Position numbers and translations under genes: made by a program
Origin: Funneliformis mosseae
Lineage: Eukaryota > Glomeromycota > Glomeromycetes > Glomerales > Glomeraceae
DNA length: 17,341 nucleotides
NCBI GenBank assembly: GCA_910592005.1
Contig: CAJVPP010001890.1
Span: 1-17,341 of the forward strand
Direction of reading: 5' to 3'
Notes under the pieces: model-generated
What the model saw: only the letters and a program-made list of their open reading frames with translations
Told to the model about the DNA's origin: nothing
Database searches by the model: none
Part shown: piece by piece, positions 9,089-16,770 of the stretch
Position numbering within the stretch: position 1 is the stretch's first letter
How the letters are laid out: every line of letters starts with the position of its first letter

Positions 9089-9332
9089 AGCTCTCCAAGC
9101 CCAAGAAGATCAAGAATTCTAAGACCCCAGCAGGCAAAACACAACGTATCCTCTTTCCTGCACAAGAAGAGCGGTTGAAACTTAGAAAATTGATAGGGAC
9201 AGCACGCTGGACATTCAATCGATGCCTTCCGGCGGTCGAAAAAGAAGGTGTCAATCGAAATTGCGAGCACGATGTCTCAACGTTGTAAACTTTAATAATA
9301 ATACAAAACTTAAGTGGGTTACAGAAACATAA
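9061..9332 (+). pseudogene. Fanzor (eukaryotic TnpB-like nuclease) N-terminal fragment
   Basis: The frame opens at 9061 and overlaps the recombinase end. After a Lys-rich stretch (KPKKIKNSKTPAGK) it reads QRILFPAQEERLKLRK, then GTARWTFNRCLPAVEKEGV. This is the N-terminal signature of TnpB and Fanzor proteins (a PT.EQ-like element, then the AR.T(F/Y)N block). A one-base frameshift at about 9250-9257 moves the reading into the frame LRARCLNVVNFNNN, then KLKWVTET, ending in TAA at 9330-9332. Everything after this, including the RuvC nuclease motifs and zinc finger, is absent. Known members use a guide RNA encoded near the 3' end; none can be identified here. The relic is too short to assign a Fanzor subgroup, though the recombinase neighbour suggests the IS607-linked group. 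Confidence 0.75.
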
Positions 9333-9913
9333 AAGATCATTATATTTATTTTAAATATTTTATATTTTTTTATATCAGTATACAATAATATTTAAAGAAT
9401 AAAACTTTAAAATTAATTTATTCATTAAATTAATAATTTAATAGGAAGGAGTGATTGCCTGAACAATAAGGATGACCAAAAGAAACAGATCCACACCATC
9501 CCCTTCATATTTAGTGATTCAAAGTTTGTAGTTGATAATTTTCTTTAATTATTTTTCTATCATAATGTTATCTTTTGATCTATTGATATTGAATCTTAAA
9601 CATCCAATGTAAAGTGCCATACAATATTTCAACAAAAAAAAAAGATCATACTGGTAACATGATGACCAAAATTACTCTGCGACCATAGACATCAGTCAGC
9701 TAGGATACCCTGATACTATCCCATCCATCTTTGGAATGAAGCATTACAGCCCTTCTTTGACGTGTTAAACACCGAATTCACAAAAGGTCTTAAAATGTTA
9801 AAACGTTACGATGAACATTCTACCTATTCTTATCTAAGGCAAGTCTTTCTTCCCGAAAGATTGCCGAATGAAAAGGCGGAAGTTTATGATGAAATTATAA
9901 GTGTTATTGAATT

Positions 9914-10021
9914 GTAATTAGTGGGCACAGGCATGAATTACTTTGATTTTATAATAATAATAATAAAACTTTTTTTTTGACATTCCATTCATACTAACCA
10001 TGGTCTATTATTAATTTTTAG
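9914..10021 (+). other. Intron of the amine oxidase pseudogene
   Basis: GTAATT donor, perfect TACTAAC branch point at 9992-9998, TTTTTAG acceptor. Joining 9913 to 10022 gives a continuous frame (ISVIELRVFLSFVDMAIA), whereas reading through gives an immediate TAA. Confidence 0.75.
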
Positions 10022-10326
10022 GCGAGTTTTTTTGAGCTTTGTTGATATGGCCATTGCATCTATACCTTGACAATCTTAAATATCCTCTAACCTGGAAAAC
10101 TATTGATAAGGGATTGCAACGATTTCAAACGCCTTTTTACCTTTAATCAAAAAGGAAAAGATGGACCTAAGATACAACAGCAAAGTTTACAAATTAGAAA
10201 AGACTAATAATGGTGAAAAAGTTAAGGTGTATTTGAAATCCAAAGGTAAGAAATAATTCGAGGTATTTGATAGGGTGATTGTCACTCCTCCATTGGGTGT
10301 CGTCCGTCATTGGGATCTAACTACAA

Positions 10327-10413
10327 GTAAGGTTTAACTTTTACGAAGTAGAATTTTTTTTTTTTTAGTAAAGAATAAAAAAAATTCATCTAATCAAAAA
10401 TTTCTTTTGATAG
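10327..10413 (+). other. Intron of the amine oxidase pseudogene
   Basis: GTAAGG donor, CTAATC branch candidate at 10390-10395, TTTTGATAG acceptor. It separates the VVRHWDL block from LSYGKRRAIREL. The exact join is one base out of frame, consistent with a later indel in the dead gene. Confidence 0.65.
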
Positions 10414-11071
10414 CTTATCATATGGCAAACGACGTGCAATTCGTGAATTGAATTATGCGTCATCAGGAAAGATATATCTTCAATTCAAATCTCGCTTCTG
10501 GGAAACAAATGGACAGCCAACGACCTCCGGTGCTGGAATTGTCGGTAGTACCTCATCGACCGATCTTCCGGTTCGTACAGTAGTTTATCCTTCATATTAC
10601 CAAGGTATACCACCGAATATCTCTTAGCATCTTATACTTGGGAAAAGGATGCGACAATATACGGTCCATACAGCGAGGAAGGAAGAAATGTTTGAACTTG
10701 CATTAAAAGACATTGTAACACTTCATGGAGTTATAGCACTCAAAGAATGGATTCCGAGCAAAGAAAATAATAAGGCAATTTATTGGCCGAATGATAAAAC
10801 CGCTGGCGGAGGGGCTTTGCAGAATTTGGACCCGCTCAATTTGGAGAATTGATGGAATCTATGATGAGATTGGAAGATTATATCCATTGGGCAGGGGATC
10901 ATACCGGTATATTTCACTTGGATTGTTGGAGCTTTAAATTTTGGGGTTAGAGTAGTTAGAGAGATCTTGCTTGAAAATTTGATGAAGGATAGATGGTTGA
11001 AATTAAAAAATTCACGATTATTAAAATATTGGAATGGAAATCTTGAAGCTTTTGAAGGTTATGAAAATTGA

Positions 11072-11810
11072 GTATGATTGTAATATTAAAATTTTGTATA
11101 AATATAAATTCATTTCTAATTTTGCAAAATGAAGTGTAAAATTAATTTAAAAAAAAGGTGAGGTAAGATATTAACTAGACACTATAAAAATTTAAATACT
11201 TAATTAATTAGTTATTTAAATAAATAAATGTAAAGTAGCGCAGTTACGGTACTGAAGCTGAAATTTTTTGATTACATCAATTGAATTGAACTAATAAATT
11301 TGAAAATAGAATATTCGAATATTTGATTGTAAATAGTAAAATTCAAATATTCGAAAATACATTTTCGAATATCGAAAATCAATTCGGAACACCCACGTTG
11401 CATTATTACGATTTCTTAAATACGAACGTTATGAATCTGCGTTGCTTTTTGTATATAAATTGCATTAGATATTAATTATTTTTCAAAGCCGGTAAATATA
11501 CGCCCGCGGTAAAAGAATCTTTAGTATAATAATTTGAAAAATACACGGTATCATAAAAACTCCACAAAATAATTAAGAAAATATACGACTTAAAATAAAA
11601 TGCGATTGGTTAATATTTTTTTAGAAAAAAATTTCCTTTATAATTATTATCAAACATTCTTATATGACGACTTATTTGGTAATCTATAAAAATTATTCAT
11701 TTTTGCCCGATGAAATGATATAATAACAAAAAGTCAAATCAAATTTACCATACCAAAAAGTCATTCCGCAAGTTTCGGCCATTTTAAACAAAAATTATCA
11801 ACATCGAAAA
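11072..11810. other. Spacer with TTCGAA-type inverted repeats
   Basis: No gene is seen. TCGAATATTTGA at 11315-11326 is the exact reverse complement of TCAAATATTCGA at 11343-11354, and further TTCGAATAT strings follow to about 11375. Patches near 11400-11530 are less AT-rich, with a TATATAAAT string near 11452, but no reading frame follows. Confidence 0.45.
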
Positions 11811-11896
11811 TATGGAAGGTTTGCTATTAAAATCGAGTTTACAAACATAGTAAATCATATGATCCGTAACGTGATTTTAATAGCTTACCTCCCATA
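11811..11896. mobile_element. Short foldback element, 86 bp
   Basis: TATGGAAGGTTTGCTATTAA continuing to 11834 pairs with 11873-11896 as a 24-bp inverted repeat with three mismatches. The 38-bp spacer between the arms is non-coding. TA dinucleotides flank both ends. It may be a tiny MITE or a solo hairpin repeat. Confidence 0.6.
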
Positions 11897-12140
11897 TATT
11901 TCCCTTTTTTTTTGATTAAAGAAATAAGGAAGTATAATAGGGAATATAAATTTAAACCGAGAAATTAAAGGTAATTTAAAAGTAGAATAATTACATGAAT
12001 AGTTTACTTCATTGCTTAAATATAATGCCGGCAAATTTATTGAAGGAGATGACATTTAATTCGTACGGAATTCTATTTAGGCATATCCACAATTTATATA
12101 AGTTATATCTTTGTATAAAATCAGTTTAGATTTCAAATGT

Positions 12141-12292
12141 GGGGGGCGGTCAGTAGAAAAGGGGGAAATCCACTTTTAGTCAAAAATTTTTTATTGGCTC
12201 ACTTTGCTGATCATGGTCATGTGAACAAAACTAGCTTGATAACTAAAATTACTCAAAATTTGTAGATTTCCCTCTTTTCTATTGACCGCCTT
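12141..12292. mobile_element. MITE-like foldback element, about 150 bp
   Basis: The left arm (GGCGGTCAGTAGAAAAGGGG, then GAAATCCAC) matches the reverse complement of the right arm (GGCGGTCAATAGAAAAGAGG, then GAAATCTAC) over about 29 bp with three transitions. TTCAAATGT precedes the element and TTCATATGT follows it, a possible 8-9 bp target duplication with one mismatch, as in hAT or Mutator-like elements. The exact ends are uncertain by a few bases. Confidence 0.7.
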
Positions 12293-12300
12293 TCATATGT

Positions 12301-12542
12301 AATTCAAAACTCGGTTATTAATGAATCTCTTTAAAAAATTAAAACGTAAGTGTTCCTTCTGCCAATTCTTTGTAAAATATTTCAAAAAATAATCATTAAT
12401 GTAATGCATAGTAAGGAAATAATACAGAGTTATCATTTCCTTTATATCAAATATTTTTGTTATTATTGCACAATATGATAACACACCAGAAACAAAAACA
12501 AAATTGAATTACAAATCCATACCAATTAAACTTGTAGAGCTG
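12301..12542. other. AT-rich spacer, nothing recognised
   Basis: No supportable gene. The open minus frame at 12293-12484 looks like a chance frame. Confidence 0.5.
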
Positions 12543-12582
12543 TTTTTTTTTTTTTATGATGTGATATTATCTTAAGTTTATT
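12543..12582 (-). terminator. Poly(A) signal and poly(A) tail of the non-LTR element
   Basis: On the minus strand AATAAA (12582-12577) is followed about 21 nt later by 13 adenines (12555-12543). This is the expected spacing of a polyadenylation signal and the tail copied into DNA by retrotransposition. Confidence 0.75.
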
Positions 12583-12868
12583 ATATTTATATTATATTAT
12601 TACAAATAAAAATAGGAAATAAAAACTAATTTAAGAGTAATACAATAAAAATTAAACTAAGATGATCTCCCGTGATTCTATTACAAACCCGTTTAGATTG
12701 ATTAATCATCAGAATATCCCTCTGAAAAAATCAAAAGATCCATATCTAATGATTAAGTCATCAACAAGACATTCAAATGAAACTGTCAGTATCATCTAGG
12801 AAATATGTCCAAGAGGAACCAAATTTCTTTACTAATAACATCCAATTTGACTATTTTATCGAAAGATT

Positions 12869-13440
12869 TTAAGAGATTTTTGAATAGATTAAACGTTTTA
12901 TCTTAACTTTTTTCTTTTTCAATCTTTTAGAAATTTCTAATTTTCTTTCTTCTTCAATCATTTTATTATACCTTGGGACCCAGATATTATCATAAAATGC
13001 TATGGTAAAATAATTGAAAATATTTACTAGAATGCTTCTAACATTAGAAAAGAGAATAGTTTCTTTAACAGCATTAACATACTGTTAGGATTATTCCTTT
13101 AGCCAAGTAAATACAGATAGTATCATGAAGTAAAGGGTTCAAGTAATCCATTAGCTTGTCTTTTATAGTGAGATAAATGTTGAGTCTATTATCATTTTAA
13201 CTAATTTTGTCAATGATGATCTTATGGAGAAAATCATAATTTAATATATGAATGTCAGTGACATTTTATATTCTATTAAGGTAATTCCATAAATGATTGT
13301 AATTTTCATTGTATTATTTGCAGAAAATATATAACCAGTTCTTGTATAGATCAGGACGTCTAACTGTAAGTCTGTTCATTGTAAGTAATTCTTTGATCAA
13401 TGATTTTAATTTAAAACCCTTTCTTCGTTATTGAACAAAA
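12869..13440 (-). pseudogene. C-terminal region of the non-LTR retrotransposon protein
   Basis: Reading after the RNase H part in changing frames gives KLKSLIKELLTMNRLTVRRP and DLYKNWLYIFCK, then NENYNHLWNYLNRI (about 13420-13270). Further on come LNIYLTIKDKLMDYLNPLLH (about 13175-13115) and finally FYDNIWVPRYNKMIEEERKL with a Lys-rich end and TAA at 12871-12869. In related elements this part holds a Cys/His cluster before the end of the protein; here only one Cys and one His of it are visible. Several stops and shifts make it non-functional. The relation to the RNase H entry rests on order, strand and spacing. Confidence 0.55.
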
Positions 13441-13591
13441 GAGGTAGTAGTAGAATTATCATCCATATTTGATATAAAGACAGAAAAAGAAGTAGGTCAA
13501 TGAATGTTAAAAGAATAAGTATGCTAAGCTAAAGTAGAATTCAGTTTAGATTCATAAAAGTTAAAAATTGCTTAGTTGTATTCATATGTTT

Positions 13592-14163
13592 TTAGAATTT
13601 TCTAGTTAAAGATTCTATAAGAACCTGTCTAAAGTTAAAAAAGAGTTGTAAATCTTTAAAAGTTGTATAATTAATGAGTAAAAGTAGCATAGAGTATTCA
13701 GCTTTTGCTAAAGCATCAGCTATATCATTGTAGTGATCTCCTGAGTGTTCTTTGACTTTTATTAATTTGACTGAGAGATACAATTCATTGATAATGTATG
13801 TAATTAAAATTTAAACATTATAATTAGGTATTTTTTCATAAGTTCTAATTGTATAAATGTTGTTTAAACAAAAATTATTGTATCCATCAATAACTGCTTG
13901 GTTGTCAAGGAAAATTGTTGGTGAAGAGAATTGAAAACAAATAATTAAAGCAAAAAGAAGGGTGAAAAGTTCAGCTCTGGTAGATAAAGGAGAATTTATA
14001 ACTGCTTCCTTAAAGGAAATTAGTTGATTTCTATTAGAATTTGGGCAAATCTATCCTAATTCCATTTTACAATCTACTGTAATTAGAGCTGAAAGAGATC
14101 TATCTATATTGTCACCGGATTCGTTTTCGTTTATCTTAATGTCTAAGTTAAAAGGCTGCGGCA
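13592..14163 (-). pseudogene. RNase H domain of the non-LTR retrotransposon
   Basis: RNase H removes RNA from RNA:DNA hybrids during reverse transcription. In one minus-strand frame the relic shows STRAELFTLLFAL (the glutamate motif), then TIFLDNQAVIDGY (second aspartate) and KVKEHSGDHYNDIADALAK (last aspartate with the conserved HSGD). These occur in the order and spacing of a type I RNase H domain. The first aspartate probably lies in the less conserved start, around 14100. Only two stop codons break the frame (one after MELG, one after NYNV), with no frameshift, ending in TAA at 13594-13592. Domesticated RNase H genes exist in fungi, but the stops and the linked poly(A) tail argue for a transposon relic. 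Confidence 0.75.
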
Positions 14164-14418
14164 GCTGATTCTACACATTGGAGTTTTCGACCTTAGGATT
14201 TTCTCTAAGTCCTACAGGTATCCGTTATACTTGAATCAACTTGGCAATTTATCATGTCTTAGAAATTAAGATATGATTAATTGAACTCGTAATGATGAAC
14301 TCAATAGCAAGTTAGTGTAGTATATCACAACAATCTTAGGTGAAGGACAACATTGAAGGGAAAAGTAGTTTGTGTAGATTTAAATTGATTCCTTTATTTA
14401 TAACTTGAAACTCATATG

Positions 14419-14478
14419 AAACTTACAGATGAGTTTATAAACTTGCAAAGGAGTTTATAGACTTACAATTGAGTTAAT
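14419..14478 (-). repeat. Three tandem 20-bp repeats inside the candidate LTR
   Basis: AAACTTACAGATGAGTTTAT (14419-14438), AAACTTGCAAAGGAGTTTAT (14439-14458) and AGACTTACAATTGAGTTAAT (14459-14478) are head-to-tail copies. They lie downstream of the TATA box in the LTR's own orientation, in the presumed transcribed leader. Confidence 0.75.
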
Positions 14479-14503
14479 TTACAACTTAAGCAAAAAGCTA
14501 TTC

Positions 14504-14511
14504 TATTTATA
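14504..14511 (-). promoter_or_regulatory. TATA box of the candidate LTR
   Basis: TATAAATA on the minus strand, about 35 bases inside the LTR start at 14546 and about 106 bases before the AATAAA signal. It is placed as an LTR core promoter would be. Confidence 0.45.
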
Positions 14512-14546
14512 CAAAATGAATTTACTATAGCTAACTATTTGCTACA

Positions 14547-14754
14547 TTATAAATTAACTAAATATAAATATATATCCTAATAAAAATATATGTAAATATA
14601 ATAAAATAATAAAAATAATATAAATTATAAAAATAATAAAAAGAAACAAAATAAATTATAAACATTAAAGAAATTATAAATGTAATAAAGTAAACAGATT
14701 AAACAGACTGTTTAGAAAATACAGAAGAAACAAGCATGTCAGGCGAAACAAAAA
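14547..14754. other. A/T-only stretch between LTR and last reading frame
   Basis: About 200 bases of AAT/ATA-rich low-complexity DNA. No polypurine tract is seen on the minus strand where one was expected. Confidence 0.5.
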
Positions 14755-15287
14755 TTATTGCTGATCACTGTTTGGCACAGCAGTGACATCATCTAATGTG
14801 AGATCATTATTGATCGATAGATCCCACGTGATATTTGGAGTTGCAATTTTTTCCGTTGACAATCCTCCTCCAACTTGAATTTCGAACGTAGTAGTGAGAA
14901 AGGATTTCGCCCTCAAAATAAGATCCTGTATTTTACTTTTTGTTAATCATTGTATTTGCCAAGTGGTCAAAACTTTAGTTCGATAAAGTTGCGATATTCC
15001 TAATTCTTGAAATATCATAAAAGTCTTTACAGCAACTCTCTTTGATATGGATTCAAAACTAATTTTGCCTGTTTGTAATCAATATCTTCTAGAAAATCTA
15101 AAAGTTCTCCAGCGAAATACATGTTTATTAACATTCCAATTCTATTTCTGGCCACTTTTGTTCGTCAATAATTTCTTTGAATAATTCTCATTTTTGTCCT
15201 AGAATCATCTGTAGGTTGATAGGGATGGTAATATTCTTGAATATGTAATAGTTCTATTTGCATTACGTCTTGTAAAATTTCATACAT
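14755..15287 (-). pseudogene. Extra reading frame downstream of the integrase, unknown function
   Basis: About 177 codons, starting at ATG 15287 in the same frame as the integrase. It reads MYEILQDVMQIELLHIQEYY and continues through a TGA at 15167-15165 to LINMYFAGELLDFLEDIDYK. After a frameshift near 15030-15040 it reads VAVKTFMIFQELGISQLYRT and later SFLTTTFEIQVGGGLSTEK, crossing a TGA at 14949-14947 and ending with TAA at 14757-14755. The mixed composition and long continuity show former coding. I recognise no domain. It may be an accessory protein of the retroelement, or the C-terminal end of a longer Pol if the TGA at 15338-15336 is itself a mutation. No signal peptide or membrane segments suggest an envelope protein. 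Confidence 0.5.
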
Positions 15288-15335
15288 TTTTGCAAAACTG
15301 ATACTAATGGAGAATAACAACCTTTATATATTTTC

Positions 15336-16604
15336 TCATATGTCAATCACTATTTGTGGTTCCCATGACCATCGATCAAAGTAACTTTTTAGTAGATCAC
15401 TATTTATTGGTTTGGCAAGGAGGCATCCATCTTCTTCTCTTAAACGATAAGATCTATTGATCAAAATCTCATGAATCCTATAAGGTTCTTTCCATTTTAG
15501 CTCTAGTTTTCCTGAGAACTGATTAATTCGTGCAATATCAAAATACAAGACTTTTTGTCCTATGTCAAATGACATTGGTTTAGTCAGATGTTTGTCATGA
15601 GCTGTCTTTTGTTTATTTTTTATGACGATCATTGTCTGTTTAGCTTTTTCTCTAATATCTAGAAGTTTTTCTATAATTTGTCAAATTCAATCTATCAAAT
15701 TTTTATTTTTCTGATCAACATGATCATCTAGGGGTAACTTCGCTTCTCCTTCATATATTAACAAAAATAAAGTCATTTTAGTAGTAGATTGCTGAGCAGT
15801 ACGGTAAGCTAATAATACAGAGGCTATATGTAAATCCCATTCAATTTGCTCTTATATAATTTTTGCTAAAGATTCTTTCAACATTTTATTAAATCTTTAA
15901 ACTTATCCATTTGTCTGAGGATTATATGGCGTTGAATTATAATGTTTGATTTCAAATTTTTCCATTAACTCTTTTATCATGGCATTATTGAAATGTGTTG
16001 CTCTATCTGATAGAATTTTCATAGGGCATCTGTGTCTACAAATAATTACTTCATAAATGAATAAAGCAACTTGGCTAGCTGTGGCTTCTGCAACAGCTCT
16101 TGCTTCTGGCCATTTAGTAAACATATCTACAGCTACGATAATATATCTATTTCCTCTAGGAGTTATTGGTAAAGGACCGATAAAGTCAATTCCAATTTGG
16201 TAAAAAGGGCTATGAGGGGGTATAGGATGTAATTCGTTATTTTTGCTTGGTCCTCCTCTTCGCTGACAAGAATCGCACGTTTTCACATATTCTTTAATGT
16301 CTTCATACATCTGAGGCCAATAATATCGAGTTCTAATTTTGTTAAACATGATTTCCTGTCCAAAATGTCCTGCTGTAGGATCATTATGCATCATGTATAA
16401 AACAGGTTCTAATTCATATCTTTTGAGAACTTGTAGTAAATGTCCAGGTCTTCTTCGATCAAAACGAAATAAATCTGTATTTTGAATTGTAAAATATTTG
16501 GCCATATTCGTGAACTTTTTCTTATCTCTATTAGATTGAATGTGATCAGGAAACTTGTTGTGATTTAAATATTGTCAAAGTTCGAAATATTGTTGTATAT
16601 CCAT
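15336..16604 (-). pseudogene. Ty3/gypsy-type integrase, inactivated
   Basis: Integrase inserts the retroelement cDNA into the genome. One frame of 422 codons runs from ATG at 16604 to TGA at 15338-15336. It shows the zinc-binding HHCC module (HNDPTAGH then CDSC), the catalytic core with IGIDFIGPLP (first Asp) and ILSDRATHF (second Asp), then YNPQTNG and RFNKMLKES. The C-terminal GPY/F-like part reads KVLYFDIARINQFSGKLELK, then WKEPYRIHEI. Internal stops lie at 16577-16575, 15905-15903, 15899-15897, one near 15854, and two close together near 15690. No frameshift is needed. The stop at 15899-15897 falls exactly where the catalytic Glu of D,D(35)E should be. No chromodomain is visible. Confidence 0.9.
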
Positions 16605-16770
16605 TGTGAATAATTGAGCTGTAAGTCACAATGCTTACACTTTCGCTTTCACTCAATTAAATAAACTTGAGACTTTTACTCTCTAGTGCTATTCAACTAG
16701 GTGTTATCTCTTTTAAATAATGCGATATAAATTGAAATATAAAAACAAAAATACATAAAGAAGATTATAT
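16605..16770. other. Non-coding spacer between the two retroelement reading frames
   Basis: 166 bases with stops in all minus-strand frames. A TATTTAAAAG string near 16715 (minus strand) could serve as a TATA element for the integrase frame. The spacer contains neither reverse transcriptase nor RNase H. Confidence 0.4.

Larger units (their letters stand above)
8715..9332 (+). mobile_element. IS607-type element relic (serine recombinase plus Fanzor/TnpB)
   Basis: Two adjacent, overlapping protein relics lie in the order typical of IS607 elements: a serine recombinase (TnpA) followed by a TnpB-like protein. In eukaryotes the TnpB homologue is called Fanzor, an RNA-guided nuclease. Both are truncated: the recombinase lacks its N terminus, and the Fanzor stops after about 90 residues. 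The element ends cannot be placed. G+C is higher than in the flanks. The assignment rests on conserved motifs given in the two gene entries. Confidence 0.75.
9445..11071 (+). pseudogene. FAD-dependent amine oxidase (monoamine/L-amino-acid oxidase type) pseudogene
   Basis: Flavin amine oxidases oxidise amines or amino acids to aldehydes or keto acids, ammonia and peroxide. Pieces in order: about 9445-9545 (QIHTIPFIFSDSKF); 9658-9913 (YSATIDISQLGYPDTIPSIF, EALQPFFDVL, LRQVFLPERLPNEK); 10022-10326 (SFVDMAIASIP, TIDKGLQRF, LRYNSKVYKLEK, VFDRVIVTPPLGVVRHWDL); 10415-10624 (GKIYLQFKSRFW to VRTVVYPSYYQGIP); 10633-11071 with the C-terminal flavin motif IHWAGDHT at 10880-10903 and WIVGALNFGVRVVREI, ending EGYEN and TGA. 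VTPPLGV and the C-terminal block are family hallmarks. At least six frameshifts and stops break it. The N-terminal Rossmann glycine motif is missing. Two introns are kept, so it arose from genomic DNA and not from mRNA. Confidence 0.85.
12543..14163 (-). mobile_element. 5'-truncated non-LTR retrotransposon (LINE-like) with RNase H domain
   Basis: In minus-strand order there is an RNase H domain (14163-13592), a C-terminal region (about 13440-12869), a 3' untranslated part, an AATAAA signal (12582-12577) and a 13-base poly(A) tail (12555-12543). Ending in poly(A) is the mark of target-primed retrotransposition. The reverse transcriptase and endonuclease are missing, as expected of 5' truncation, or cut off by the neighbouring LTR at 14316. 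The stretch 14164-14315 shows no clear coding match. No target-site duplication was found. Confidence 0.75.
14316..14546 (-). repeat. Candidate 3' LTR of the Ty3/gypsy element, 231 bp
   Basis: The segment starts TGTAG and ends CTACA, giving TG...CA ends with a 5-bp inverted repeat. Read on the minus strand it has TATAAATA at 14511-14504, then AATAAA at 14398-14393 and about 77 more bases to the end, the U3-R-U5 order of an LTR. It lies downstream of the minus-strand integrase, where a 3' LTR should be. Against this, no clear polypurine tract lies next to 14546, and no second copy is in the window to confirm the limits. Confidence 0.55.

Noticed and set aside
8995..9270. Two minus-strand open frames over the recombinase and Fanzor region
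   Set aside because: They are antisense to conserved plus-strand motifs of the recombinase and Fanzor, so they are shadows.
9918..9970. Read-through peptide LVGTGMNYFDF after an apparent nonsense codon in the amine oxidase
   Set aside because: The segment lies inside an intron with a GTAATT donor and TACTAAC branch site; splicing gives a better continuous frame.
12293..12484. 63-codon minus-strand frame
   Set aside because: Begins at the edge of a foldback element and has a biased, chance-like composition.
16620..16720. Spacer upstream of the integrase as a possible LTR
   Set aside because: No TG...CA ends, no AATAAA in order, and no similarity to the candidate LTR at 14316-14546.
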